Assembly: GCF_000372725.1 (NCBI RefSeq)
Contig: NW_005200011.1
Location: 496,918 to 560,917 of the forward strand
Direction of reading: 5' to 3'
Source: Emiliania huxleyi CCMP1516
Lineage: Eukaryota; Haptophyta; Isochrysidales; Noelaerhabdaceae
Length of the DNA stretch: 64,000 bases
In this document: positions 1 through 11,122 of the stretch, one piece after another
Layout of the letters: every line of letters starts with the position of its first letter
Position numbering within the stretch: the stretch's first letter is position 1
The notes under the pieces: model-generated
The model's database searches: none
What the model was told of the DNA's origin: nothing
The model's input: the letters and a program-made list of their open reading frames with translations, nothing else
Made by a program: the position numbers and the translations under genes

Positions 1-894
1 ATCTCTGCGCCGCGGTGGATGAATTGCGACGGTTTGATTGGCCGACGCCAATCCTGGTCCGCCAGTATACTCGATTGCGGACTGGCGACGCTCCCGGCAC
101 CAGCTGCGTGACTGCTCAAAATTGCGACGGTGCCTGTGCTGACTCGCCGCGCTGCGTCAGACGCCCACCCTCGCGTGGGAGCGTGCGCAGGAGGGAGCTT
201 CGGCACGACCCAGTCGCGCGGGCAAAATTGGCACCGTCCCGGACGCGTTCGGCATGATGCCCTCCGAAGACAGCCGAGAGACAGATGCGATCTCTTAGCG
301 GCCAGAGCACGTGCGCAGCCCTGGCGGGCGTATCCCTGCGGACGCACCGTCGGCGGCTGTCCGATGCCGGTGGGCGCACCGCCGACGGCGTGCCGAGTAG
401 CGTCCAATGCTTTGGCGTAGGCCGCAATGGAGGGCAGGCAGCCGCAGGCAGCGCGGTGGCCGCCCAAATCGTCACGAGATCGGCGGGCGCCTGCCGGCCG
501 CTCCGGCTGTGGCGGAGATGGCGAGTCCGCGCCGGATCGCAAAGCTACGGCGCGTCGGGAGCGAATGCGGGGGGCGGAGGAGGCTGGGGCGAGCAAAGCA
601 CAGAGGCTGCGCTGCGCGGCCCTGGCCGCCCTCAAATCGGCACGAGAATCGCGTGTGCACAATAGAATCGTAGCGCGTGTGTGTGTCGGCACCTCGTGTA
701 TTCTCCACAGTTTTTTTGTTCTGGCGCGTGTCACAGGGACGGGGGACAAGAGCGTGGATTGCGTGTCATTCATAGCGACGTAAAAACATTCCAGAAGCGA
801 AAGGCGGCGCCTTGCATCTGGCGGACGGCACACTCAGCGAGCGTCGGCGCTGCAACGCGCGGCTCGAGCGATCGGCTCCACTTCTCCGCGCCAC
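1..894. other. 5' flank, no gene recognised
   Basis: GC-rich sequence with only short overlapping reading frames of arginine- and alanine-rich composition. I see no domain, splice structure or repeat that I can name. The last 100 bases lead into the start codon at 895 and may hold that gene's promoter, but no clear motif is visible. Confidence 0.5.
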
Positions 895-2762
895 CATGCC
901 GCGCACCCCCGCTCGCGCCTTCCGCTCCCTCGCGCTCATCGCTCTGGCCGCAGCGGCCAGCGCGCTGTCGCTGGCCCGAGATTCAGCGCCGAATCTTCGG
1001 CGGTCGACAAGACTGTGCATCTATACCGTGCCGGCGCTGCTCGTCTCCAACTCGTCCGTGAACGCGCTGCTCGTCTCCAACTCGTCCGGGCAGCCTGTGT
1101 GGCGCTCAACCGCGACCGGCTTCACCTCCAACCCTGCCGTCGCCTCCGCTTGGCAGCACCGAGCCTCCCTGCACTGCGCCTCGCCTGCCAGCTCCCTCGG
1201 ACCAGTTGCGGGCGTGGGATCTGGCGAGGCGGCGGACGGCACCGAGGCCGCGGATGGCGCTGAGGCAGCCGGCGCGCTGTCGTGCCCGTCTCGCGCCAAC
1301 CAGTCCAACGAGTCATACGACACCCTCCCCGAGCACTGCGCGACCGACCCGCTGCTCGCGCCGGCCGACCTTCTCTCGCCGGCCGCGCGCTCGCCGCTCT
1401 CCGCACCGGACTCGCTCTCCTCCGTGCACGCGCTGCGACCGCCGCTGCCCGGGCAGCCGACTTGGTGCTTGGCTGCCGCGTGTGTTGGCTTCCCCGCCAA
1501 CTCCGCTGTCGCCTCCCTGTACTGCGCGTCGGATGCCGGCTCCCTCGGACCGGAGGCGGGCGTGGGACCTGCCGTGGCGGCGGACGGAGCCGAGACCGCG
1601 GACGGTGCGCTCCTGTCGTCAGTCTTGTGTGAGGGCGTCGGGCGTGTCGGGAGTGGGTGTCGCTCGTGCTCGCCTTGCCGCAGGCTCGAGGACTCCGAGG
1701 CTCGTGGGCCCACTTGCCCTGTCGTGACCCCGCGTGTCGTGGGCAGCACACTCCGAGAGTGTGATGCGGGGTCCACCCCGGGCGCCACCCTCCCGGTCAT
1801 AAGCGCTTCTGAGCAGACCGGGGGGGACAATCGGGGGGTGTCGACAACGCAACAACCTTACGGGGTCGCACAGTGGCCGCCAGCATCTGCTGCCGCCCCG
1901 CGACCCTGTCTGGGGGCACCGTCACACCACGGGTGTTGCTTTTTTAACAGCGCACTTCGACAGGGCAGCGCAACGTCAGCAGAGTCAACTCGAGTGTCAA
2001 CGGCCTACGTGCGGCACCTTGCCCTCCGAGGCGGTCAAGCTCGAGAGAACCATCCCGTGTGGCATCTACGCTGCCAACGACGACTCGCTCCCGCCGGGAT
2101 CTGGGTCGACCAGTACCGATGGCGTTCGAGCACCAGGACGAGGAGGCGCCGTTCTCGCGTCTCCCGTCCCCGACAACTCCGACATGGACATCTTCGTTGG
2201 CGGCACGCCCGTCAACGAGACCATCGCCAGCCTCTTCTCTTGCGACGCCTCTCCGCCGCCCGCCGACGAGGACTCGCGGGTGAGCATCTTCTCCGTCATT
2301 TACACGCTCATCGTCTTCGTCGTGAAACTGTGTCGGGCCGCCGCGTTCGCCTTACTCTCAATCATGTACACGCTGGTCGCCTGCCTCGTGGACATGCTCC
2401 GGGCCCTCGTCTTCACCCTCTTCTCACTCGCCTTCGACATCGCGTGCACGCTGGTCTCACTCGCCTTCGACATCACGTGCACGCTGGTCCCCTGCCTCGT
2501 CGATTTGTTCCGCGCTGCCGCCGTCGCCTTCTCCGGCAAAGCGGCTGACGACTCGTCCTACCTGGGCATCGCCCACTGTGGCCTCGCGAGCCGGCGCGAG
2601 TACCGCGACACCTTCCGGCCATGGTCGCGGCGCTCGCCCAATTCGAAGTCTCCAGATCGAAACCTGTGCTTTGGCCAATCTGTCTGTCACTGTCTCCCTA
2701 GCTTGGGGGGCGTCTTCTTTCTTTACTTGCAGCGCGCACACTCCGCCACGCCGAAGCTCTAG
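895..2762 (+). CDS. putative secreted/membrane low-complexity protein (two ORF blocks)
   Basis: I do not recognise a family. The ATG at 895 sits in a good context (GCCACCATGC) and opens with a signal-peptide-like stretch (MPRTPARAFRSLALIALAAA, then ASALS). The first block, to about 1.8 kb, is Ser/Ala-rich and holds a doublet of ALLVSNSS and a diverged duplication of about 130 residues (GQPVWRS...AGVGSGEAADG against GQPTWCL...AGVGPAVAADG). From about 2.0 kb the convincing frame changes: 2019-2762 encodes MDIFVGGTPVNETIASLF followed by several hydrophobic segments (SIFSVIYTLIVFVVKL, TLVACLVDMLRALVF) with a 33-bp internal duplication near 2443. An intron between the blocks is likely but its borders are unclear. 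The first frame runs on to 2548 but looks non-coding there. The protein could also be two genes. Confidence 0.35.
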
Positions 2763-2821
2763 ATCATCCCCTCTCAAACACGCCGCCGCCCAATCTGTCT
2801 CTAGCAAGGCACCAGTGCCAC

Positions 2822-4476
2822 TCAGAAGTACTTGCCTGAAGATGGGCCCTTACCCTCGCCGGGCGCCATCTCCCGAAGCATCGACTGGCCAGCCGGTCCC
2901 GAGAAGAAGCGCCGGCCCGTGCTGGCGAGGTCCTTGAGGACAGAGAGCCGCTGCCATTCGAGCTCGTACTTTCTCTTCGTCTCCAGCCCCTTGGTCGAGT
3001 TGTTCTCCGCCTCTGCCACAGCGACCAGCGCGTCGGCGTTGTTCTTGGCCGCGGCCAGCTTAGCCTCCGACTCGAGGATCCGCACCCTCGCTTGCTCCTC
3101 GACGGTGAACTTGCGCTTGTCGCACTCGATCTGCGCGCCCCGCAGGATCATCTCCGCCTCGCGCTCGCCCTCCTTCGCCGCCACGTCAAAATCGCCCTTC
3201 GCGCGCGCGATTTGCACCTCCATGGCACTCTTCGCCTCCATCTCACGGACGGTGCTCGCGCCCGTGAGCTCGTCCACCCGCTCCTTGTGCTCGATCTCGT
3301 ACCGCTGGCACTGCGCGAGCAGGTCCTGCTCGCGCCGCGCGTTCGTCCGACAGATCGTCTCGAGCTCCTGTGACGCCTGGTCACTCAGCACCCGAATTGC
3401 GTTCTCGTGCTTTTTCGCCTTCTCTGCGATGCGCGTGCGGAAGGTCGTCGTCTCCTCGAGCAGCGACGCCAGGGAGCGCGGCAGGGCAGTCTCGGTGATC
3501 TTGACCGAGCGGATAATGACGCCGTACCTAAGGTGTCGAGCAGATATTTACCACCTCCACTTGTTTAGGGGACGTTTGCCGGGGACGTGGCGTGGCGCGC
3601 GCACGGCGCAAACGTCGAGGAAAGAGACTTTAACATGCCCATGGCGAACTCCTCACGCAGGTCGTTTACACGATCGTGCGTCACCCCGTAGACCAGGCCG
3701 CGGATGCCCTCCTCCACAACGTTGGAGAGAAACTCGTCGAAACGCTGGCGCGAGAGGGGGGGAGGGGTCAAGAGGTGGCGCCAATATGGGCGGTGCGTGC
3801 GATCCGAGGATATCGCGCGTGGTCTTGCACACACCTCGGCGCCAATCTTATAGACAAAGTCATATGCCGCGTCACCATCCGGCCCGATGGAGAAGGTGAC
3901 GGAGAGGTTGATGTCCACCATCACGTTGTCGGCTGTCGGCACCTGAGGAGACAGTGGTTGTGTCCGGAGAGAGCACCCAGGCAGGGCAGTGAGGCAATCG
4001 GTTGGATCTTCAGAATTCACCTGGCGCGAAGGCGCCGAGTAGGTAACCGTGGCCTTGTTGACGATGTGCGAGATCTTGTTCCAAAAAGGCCTGCCACGGC
4101 AGTGGTTGGGCTACAGTAGGATTGGGGTGGGCGTCTCACGTGAGGGCGAGCAGTGGAGCGGTGGAGCGGTGGTGGCGGCGTACCAGCAAAATACGCAGCC
4201 GGGATCCATCTCGCCCTGGTGTTTGGACCAGGTCTGCTTCAGGACAAAGTAGCCGCTTGGGATGGCCATCGGTGGTGCGCAGGGGCAGCAGCAAAGCCCG
4301 AAGCAACAGGAGTCTGCTGAGGATGGCACGGCAACGAGGCAGATCTCCCTGTCGTCAACGCGGTTGAACGCCTCTGCAGCGCCAGTGGGGAGCAAAATCC
4401 TGCGCTGCACGCACTGGCTGTGTTGCACACCATTGAAGGCGCCCTGATCCTGACCGTACGAGCCCTGCGTGTGCAT
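2822..4476 (-). CDS. SPFH/band-7 (stomatin/prohibitin-like) protein
   Basis: SPFH proteins scaffold membrane microdomains. Five exons join in phase: 4476-4184, 4090-4021, 3942-3835, 3744-3635 and 3527-2822, giving 428 aa. All four introns are GT-AG. The N-terminal part has a Cys-rich patch (CCFGLCCCPCAPP) that could be palmitoylated or membrane-inserted, then SGYFVLKQTWSKHQGEMDPG, WNKISHIVNKATVTYSA, DNVMVDINLSVTFSIG and YDFVYKIG, which are typical SPFH strands. RVNDLREEFAMGM joins YGVIIRSVKITETALP. The C-terminal half is a long charged coiled coil (EKAKKHENAIRVLSDQASQE onward) rich in Lys, Glu and Ala, as in erlin- or hypersensitive-induced-reaction-type proteins. Start: the ATG at 4476 is the first in frame, and a start at the internal PPMAIPSGYF is possible. 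A truncated paralogue lies just upstream on the opposite strand. Confidence 0.8.
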
Positions 4477-4928
4477 AGTGGCGACAGGCCGACAGCGGAA
4501 CCGTCCAAGACAGGAAACACGGGGAGGGGCCGATATCCTTAGGATCCTCCGACGGACCGTCGCGTCCAGCGCCAGCAGCCGGCCCGCTCGGCGGCCGCTT
4601 CCCAGCGCCGCCGGCCAGCCTCACACTGACCTTTGGCACCTTCGCGCGATGACCACGCTGTTCAGCACGGACATCGGGAGCACCGCGGGGGCGTTGGAGA
4701 TATTCGGGAGGGAGAAAGGACTGTTGATTGTGCGGCCAGGCCGCTCATGCCTTCTCCCATGGTTCGAGGTGGACTCCGCGCACCGCCCACTTTGCACGGC
4801 CCGCAACAGCCCTGCAGTGCCGCACTGATGAATTCTGTGCTGGTTCCGCTCGAGCACATAGCTTTCAAGCAGCGCTGTCCACTCGAGCAGACCGACAACC
4901 CGCGTTGCCGCCCGCGTTTTGTCCTCAG

Positions 4929-5497
4929 GTGCCAGAGGGCTGCTATGCGCTCGTCTCGAGCTTTGGCCGCATCATGAACCACTCCTCGGGCGAAATCGTG
5001 TGGCCTCCGGGCCGCCACTGCGGGATGCCGTGGATGAAATGCGACAGCCTGGTGAGCAAGGAGCACGTCGTCTTCAACATGCCCGTGAAGGGCTGCAAGA
5101 CACAGGATAACGTGACCGTACAGATCAACCTCGCCGTCGTATTCCGGTGTGTGTCCATGCTCGCCCGCCCCGCTCTGACTCGAAAGACCGACTGCCGCTG
5201 ACACCCGTTGGCTCGGGGGCGCACACACTCCGGTGTCTGTGCATCCTCTTACCCGCATGCCCGTGGCCGCAGCGTTATGGGCGACACCGACAAGGGAGAG
5301 GACTCAAACCACGTCTACGGTGATTTTCCCGCCTAAGCCTCGCTGTACACCTACTTCCCACCTGTCCACCACCATCTTCCCACCTTTCGTGTCCAGACTT
5401 TGTGTACAAGATCACTGCGCGCGGGCTGCAACAGCAACTGACGGACGCCTGCGAGGAGGCGACCCGCTCCATCGCGCGATCTCTGCTTCACACCGAG
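4929..5497 (+). pseudogene. second SPFH/band-7 gene, 3'-truncated copy
   Basis: Three exons join in phase: 4929-5146, 5273-5319 and 5397-5497, all with GT-AG introns. The first encodes VPEGCYALVSSFGRIMNHSS, then WPPGRHCGMPWMK and TQDNVTVQINLAVVFR. The second encodes GDTDKGEDSNHVY, and the third completes YDFVYKITARGLQQQLTDAC to ARSLLHTE. The YDFVYKI junction matches the minus-strand neighbour, so both are one family. The expected C-terminal coiled coil is not found in the next 1.3 kb. Instead there are C-tracts and, from about 5.6 kb, a transposon end. The 5' exon was not found; an ATG at 4649 exists but its reading frame does not look like the family. I read it as a gene broken by insertion or deletion. 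A very long intron into distant sequence is the alternative. Confidence 0.6.
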
Positions 5498-5599
5498 GTG
5501 TGTGGCCGCCGCGCTCCAGCCACTCCCCCCCCCCCCTCCCTCCCCCCTCTCGCTCTTTTCCTCCCCCCCCCCCTCTACCGGGCATCGCTGGCGCTCCTG

Positions 5600-5859
5600 C
5601 CCGTGATTGCCATCGCACATCAGTCTGCTGTCTGGAGTGATCTGTCGGCGGTCAGTACGACCGATCAGGTTGGAAGTTTCTTATGGTTAGAGGGTCTATC
5701 TGTATGTACTCCTCGAGATCTCTCCAAATCTGCCCTCTGATCAACCGTGATCATTCGGGAAGTCGGTGCTAGTAGAGACTAGTAGAGCCGTGGAGCCCCG
5801 TTTTTCCACACTGCTGCGCGGCGCACGGTGCCTCCGGGGGCCCCCGCCTCCCCCCAGAG
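5600..5859 (-). mobile_element. terminal fragment of the 24.1-kb TIR element family
   Basis: Bases 5815-5859 match, in reverse complement, the first 45 bases of the element at 24130 (GTGCCTCCGGGGGCCCCCG, ending CCCCCAGAG). The similarity extends inward: CTGTCTGGAG-TGATCTGTCG near 5630 corresponds to the reverse complement of about 24185-24210. So one end of a related DNA transposon lies here, right after the last SPFH exon. The opposite end was not found upstream, so it is probably a solo or truncated end. Confidence 0.6.
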
Positions 5860-6862
5860 TGCTTGTGCGTCTTGGGTTTGTGTTTGTGATTGTGTGTGAA
5901 CTCCTGAGAAGGCAAGTTGCATCAGATCACAGATGTCGAGGAGTGAGACGCGCAGGGAGGACGGAGAGCATTGCTAGAAATCGTACTAAACTCTGTGTCG
6001 AGCGGGAGCTCGGTCAGGGTGGTAAAGAGATGTAGGACCGTCCTTAGGTCCGCCTCTCACACCCTCATCCCGATCCACTACGTTTCGTTTCATTAGGAAA
6101 AGAATTTTACGATCCACTCCACGATCCACTCCAAGTGGATCGTGAAATCACCACCAAGCTCCCTCCACCCCAAAGAAAAGAATTTTAGCACGCGAAATTT
6201 TACCACAAAGCTCCCTCGCACCACACTGGGCACGGGACTGGCGTGCACTGTTAGGAAAAGAAACGCATGGTTCCCGCTTATCACTGGCAGTCTCTCGCCA
6301 GGGCAGGGCTAGAATGATGGGAGTCCCCCCTCTACTCGGAGCTACAACAGTGGAGCTACACAACACGCCCGACTCTGCGGGCGAGGACGGCTTCCGGGGA
6401 CGAAGCAGAGACGAACCCAGACCGGTAACGCATGAGCAGAGCAGCCCTATCGCCGGCGGACGCGCAGCAGAGGCCGCGCCCGCGGCGCAGCGCCCCCGCG
6501 CCTGTGGCTCACCCAGAAGCGCTCTTTGTTGCCAAAAACTTTGTGCAAGAAGCAAAATCGAGCGGCGACGGGCGACGGTGTACGCGCTGGTTCCAAAAGC
6601 TGGCTGGCAGTGAGAGGTATCAAAGATGCGCTGTGGCGCTCGGAATGACCTGCGCTTCACACTGAAGCCCCCCACGCTAGCGCAAAGCCGCGTACCGACC
6701 ATGTCAACCAATCACGCACGCGACGCCTACGAGCTCTCAGCAATCGCGCCGAGCGCGGCGTGGCCGCTCCTTTCGCGCACCAGCCGGCAAACTTGAGCAC
6801 CACCCCCGGCAGAGACGCGTCGTGTGGCGATTCCAACGGCGGCGCGCCAAAAGCAAACCGCT
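5860..6862. other. intergenic, repetitive, no gene
   Basis: Holds short AT-richer repeats around 6090-6260, including a doublet of GATCCACTCCA followed by its complement AGTGGATCGTG and two copies of AAAGAATTTTA. The motif CTCTACTCGGAGCT near 6330 recurs inverted near 17375. The part close to 6862 is the 3' flank of the minus-strand gene that follows. No protein-coding exon was recognised. Confidence 0.4.
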
Positions 6863-9396
6863 TCAGCGCGTGTGCTTTTGGCGCTTCGTGCCGCCCACCC
6901 CGGCCGCCTTCTTGACGGCGTCGGCGAGCGCGCGCACGGCCGCCGCCGTCTCGAGCCAATCGAGGCACCTACAGCGAGACGCATTCGGGCAGTGGGGGCG
7001 CGACATGCCCCTCGGCCGCGATTGGCCCCGCGCGAGTCGACGGCACGGCTCTCCGACCGACAAGCCGTGGATTAGCGGCTCGCCTACACGGCACACTCCA
7101 AAGCTCAGGGAGGCGGCGCCACTCACATGTACATGTGACTCCGCCGCAAGCAGCGCGCTCTCCTCCGAGCCGCGCCGGCTGGTGGCCCGAGAGGAGGTGC
7201 GACGAGAGGGAGACGCCGCGCACTGCGGGGGCTTTGCCCTCGCCGACGAGCGCGGCAATCTCGCGCAAATACTGCGCCTGTGCCGCGGGGGAAACCTCCG
7301 CCCCGCCGCACTCGACCACGACGGGGCGGCTGTCTGCGGCGGCGGCGATTGCCGCCGCGGCGGAGAGGCTCGAGCGAGGCAGCAGCGTGGCGCAATCTCT
7401 GTTTCCGGTCGCGTGGACGATGCCTTGAGCAGGGGCGCAGCGACTCAGGGGGAGGTGGAAGGGGGGAGGGGGGGGGGGGGGGAATACCTGAGCACCGTGT
7501 GAGTGCGAGGCCTGCCGATACGGCGCGAGGGATGCAGCCGAATACATGTCTTCTCGAGCGCTAGAGCTCGGGGAATGTGTATCCAGCAGTTTCATCACTG
7601 TGCCGGCGATGCCATGGGCGGTGACGCCGTAGAAGTCCGCGCGCCCCGACGGGTCGTCTTCCGAAGAGAGTGGAGCGCCGTCCTCGCGCTGTAGCGGCGC
7701 TCCCGCAGCGCGGAGGCCAGCGGGCATCGAGAGGCCGGCCACCAAATTGCTCAGCGGTCGCGACTCGGCGCTCACCGACGCCCACGAGAGCAGATCTGCA
7801 AAGTACTGCGGCGTGACCGTCTCCCCAAACTCGACCGCCGCAGGCACGCCGAGCGCGCCGACGGAGAGGAGCAGCCGCCGCGCGCGCCGCAGCCCCTGCT
7901 TGAACACACCTCCGGCCTCACCGCTCGGGCGAGAATCGGCGCATCTCCGAATTGGCGCATCTCCGGTCATCTCCGGTCATCTATAGTCATCTCGGGTGCC
8001 CGTTGCCTCGTTGATGCGGAAAGAGCGGTCGCGGTCCGGGTCCTGCGGACAGGAATGGCGGAGGGAAGGCGCGGTCAAAGCGCGTGCTGCCACCGCGACT
8101 GCCGCCTCGCAGGAGCCGGAATGCGAGGATGGCGCGCGTGATGAGCAGCACGGCGACTCAAGCATCTAAGGCCAAAATCCTTGAGCAAACCGCCCCACGC
8201 GGCGCCGGCCGCAGCGGCGAGGCCGCAGCGCAAGACCACTACCACGGTGTCGCTCACCTGCTCGCAGAACCACCCGTGTGCGGCGGCGCCGGGTGCGGCC
8301 GGCTCCGCCGCCACCCGCCACTGGGCCGCGCCCACCTCGGCCGCCACCGCAGACAAACGGGCGGCAAACTCGACCACCTGGCAGCAACTGCGTGAATGAC
8401 CAAACACACACAGAGGTCGGGGGCGCCGCAAACGCCAAGCAGACCGACGCGTCGTTCTCGAGCAGCGGCGGTCCGACCAGCGCGACGAGCTTGCCACACT
8501 CTCCCCGGATCGCCTCGCCCAGCTGCTGCCTCGAGCGGAGCACCAGCGCCGCGTGCGCCGCAAGCTGTGGCAACTCCTCGGTTAGGATCGCGGGCGGAAG
8601 CAACGGCCGCACCGAGCGGATGCGCAAATTGTCCGTCGTCTGCGCCGTCGCGCGCCGGCGGGCCTGCAGGAGGGCTCCGAGTCAGTTCCAAGCAGCTTCC
8701 GGGAAGGTTCGTAGCAGCCGCCTCCGGCGGACCTGCTCCGCGCCCGAGAGGCCAGCCGACACCGCACCTGCGACCTACAGCAGGAGTCCAGGGAGGCCGC
8801 GGTGTGAGCACAGCACCGTGCGTGCGCCTGAGCTAGGCGAATGCAGTGAGCGGCTGCTATACGGGCGTGTCCCGCCTCTACCGCCTGCTGCCTCCTCAAT
8901 CCGCCCCTTGACCTCCTCCCACTGCGCCGCTTCAAAGTCGACGCGCAAACCCTTGAGGGGTGCGCCGCCCCCTCCGCCCGGTGCAGCGCCGCCCGGCGCC
9001 GCGCCGAGGAGGGCGTCCAGCGCAAGGCCGGGGCGCCCCCCTCCCTGCGGGCCCGCCTCCGCGAGCTGCACGGCCGTGCGGCAGGCGACCCACGCACTGG
9101 CGCAGGCACTGTCGCAGGCACTGGCGCACGCACTGGCGCAGGCACTGGTGCAAGCACGCCTCCCGCCGGAGAGGCCGCCCTCGCCGAGGGCGGTGCTGCA
9201 CCGCGCGGCAGCGTCGGCGAGCTTGTTTCCGCCGGCCGGGAGGGAGTGCAGGACGGCATGCGCCTGGGACGGAGCGGGGCGGGGGCAGAGCGTGTGTGCG
9301 TGTGCGTGTATGTGTGCGTGTGTGTATGTGTGCGTGTGCGTGTGCGTGTGCGTGTGCGTGTGCGTGTGCGTGTGCGTGTGTGTGTGTGTGTGTCTG

Positions 9397-9427
<31 letters not shown>

Positions 9428-10680
9428 TTTGAGGATGGGGGCAGTCTCAAGGGGTGGGTGTGAGAGGGGGTGTGAGAGGGGGTGTGAGAGGGGGAGGGAG
9501 GGGCGAGGCAGTGCCTGGGGGTGGCCGGTCGACTCGACGATGCCACACAAGCCAGCAGAGGAGACGCCTGCGCTGATCGACACTGGTGAGCCTCTCGGAA
9601 GAGTCACACACGTCGGCCGAGGAGGTGGACGGCGGATCTCGGCGGATCTCGGCGGATCTCGGCGGATCTCGGCGGATCTCGGCTGCCGAGGAAGTGGTGG
9701 CTCTGCGCCGCGAGGCCGAGCGCGGTGGCGACACGCTCCGGTTCCGCCGCAGACCCTTCGACGCCCGCCTGCGAGACGCGCGCGGTAGCGGCGGGGGGCG
9801 GGAGGGGGGTGGGTGGGGGTGGATCGGGGAGGGGGGGGAGGGGGGAAGGGGGGGGGGCAGAGGCCCACTAGGGGTGCGTTCCCAGGGTCGTGAGAGAAAG
9901 GGGGAGGGGTGCTACAGGAGAGGGTGGAGCGGGAGGGTGGAGAGTGGAGGGTGTGCGCGAGGTGGCTGGTGTTTCCGAGGGCGCGGCTGCCGGCATCGAG
10001 AGGCCAGACACGAGCTCGCACATCGCTGAGGACGCTGGCACGCACGCGTAGGCGAGCAGGTCAGACACGTACTGCGGCGTGATCGTGTCGGCAAAGGCGG
10101 CGGCGGCGGCGACGCCGTGCCGATTGAGGGCGAGCAGGCTCCGCCGCAGCGAGCGCAGCGCCTCGTTGCTCGGCGTCGCGTCGGTGGTGGTCGGCAGCAC
10201 CAGCAGCTGCAGCTGCGGGTGCGCGTCGCAGGCGGCCTTTGCGTCGGCGGCGAGGCGGAGCGCGGCGTCGGCTGCGCTCTCGCCGTCCGCCTGGTCGGAC
10301 GGTCCGAGCCGCGGCTGCAGGATGAGCAAGAACCGGTCCGAGTGCCCGGCGAGGATTGAGAGCACCGCCTCACGCGCAGCCTGTGAGCGGCGGCGGGACG
10401 GCTTGAGCAACTCCTGAGCGAGTTGTCGCGTGGAAGCGCTTGCGGCAGTGGCGGCGATGCGGTTGGGAAGAGAGGAGGAGACGATGGCTGTGGTGGAGAC
10501 AGAGCGAGGGCGGCAGCGAAGGAGGAGCTAGCAATCTCGGCAGTCGAGACGGGGCAAGATCTGGAGATGGCGGCGCGCCACGACGTGCTCGTAGACGGCG
10601 AGGTCGGCTGGCAGCTCCTCGAAGACGCACGAGGGCGGGATGAGCGCGCCGATCGACTCCACGTTCAGGTCGGAGGACAT
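6863..10680 (-). CDS. tandem DAHP-synthase-derived protein (class I AroF/G/H fold, catalytic residues lost)
   Basis: Thirteen exons keep phase throughout: 10680-10582, 10380-9991, 9768-9687, 9567-9515, 9263-8882, 8767-8733, 8663-8445, 8377-8180, 8042-8007, 7895-7604, 7423-7127, 7083-7050 and 6968-6863, giving 740 aa. Both halves follow E. coli AroG from end to end. Domain 1: LNVESIGALIPPSCVFEELP, AREAVLSILAGHSDRFLLIL, ITPQYVSDLLAYACVP, ELVSGLSMP, LAAQSHHFLGV, LRVDFEAAQW. Domain 2: LRIRSVRPLLPPAILTEELP, DPDRDRSFRINE, VTPQYFADLLSWASV, LVAGLSMPAG, FYGVTAHGIAGIVHATGNRDC, SLSSHLLSGHQ, GEPLIHGLSV, ALADAVKKAAG. The metal Cys of GPCS is Arg (domain 1) or Pro (domain 2). The KPRTT loop is missing or Ala-rich, the His of DFSHAN is gone, and the Glu of VESHL is Ser in domain 2. 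Domain 1 also lacks the C-terminal part. A catalytic role is therefore unlikely; a structural or regulatory role is inference. Six introns start with GC. The 8179 donor is non-canonical (GA, or a GC a little downstream). Confidence 0.75.
9294..9427. repeat. (GT)n/(GCGTGT)n microsatellite in an intron
   Basis: About 130 bases of alternating GT with interspersed GC steps, inside the intron between exons 4 and 5 of the DAHP-synthase-like gene. Alternating purine-pyrimidine runs of this kind can adopt Z-DNA. Confidence 0.9.
9631..9680. repeat. 10-bp minisatellite, five perfect copies
   Basis: Five exact head-to-tail copies of GGCGGATCTC within the intron between exons 3 and 4 of the DAHP-synthase-like gene. 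The perfect identity suggests recent expansion. Confidence 0.95.
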
Positions 10681-10925
10681 GACTTGGATGTCGTCGCGGG
10701 GTTGTCGATCTGGGGCACACGCAATCTCGAGGTCTCTTCGAGCAGAGCCCCGGCGAGTCGTCGAAAGAGCGCGACCCAAATGGGTCCTCGGAGAGGGTAC
10801 CCTGGGTGGGCGGGGCCTCTACTCGCCAGGTTGTCGATGATGTCTGGCGCACAAAAAGAAAACAGTCGTGCGTAACAGCAGTGTAACAGACAGAGATAAG
10901 AGAACTGTCAGAGTCAGAGTCAGAG

Positions 10926-10971
10926 AGCTGCCATCCCTCCCTTGGGTTGTTTGTTTTCTTTCTTTCTTTAG
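10926..10971 (+). mobile_element. 3'-end remnant of the CTTT-tailed LINE-like family
   Basis: CCATCCCTCCCTTGGGTTG followed by a T-rich tail with CTTTCTTTCTTT matches the last bases of the copies at 15849-16246 and 48447-49292. Only the extreme 3' end is kept, as expected for strong 5' truncation. It lies between the start of the DAHP-synthase-like gene and the end of the MORN-RING gene. Confidence 0.6.
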
Positions 10972-11122
10972 GCAGCTAGGGCACACACGTACTTGTCGCA
11001 TGTCAGAGATTCCATTCTCCAAGGTGGCTCCGAACGTAGCATTCATGCGAGGACACCCCATGTATGGTCGACAGATTCCACCGCGCAAGAACGCCTTGGG
11101 CGGCGGGCCCGCGACGCCTCAA

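Noticed and set aside
1021-1830. 269-codon minus-strand ORF
   Set aside because: Antisense of the Ser/Ala-rich block. It looks fairly protein-like, but the plus strand has the signal peptide and Kozak context.
2832-3899. 355-codon plus-strand ORF
   Set aside because: Antisense of the SPFH coiled coil. Ser-rich shadow composition.
4649-4714. ATG exon (MTTLFSTDIGSTAGALEIFG) as first exon of the truncated SPFH copy
   Set aside because: Position and a possible donor fit, but it shows no similarity to the N-terminus of the minus-strand paralogue.
7050-7127. GA-AG intron starting right after HQPARLG in the DAHP-like gene
   Set aside because: It would give a slightly tighter alignment, but a strong canonical donor (ACAT|GTGAGT) lies 44 bases downstream in the same phase.
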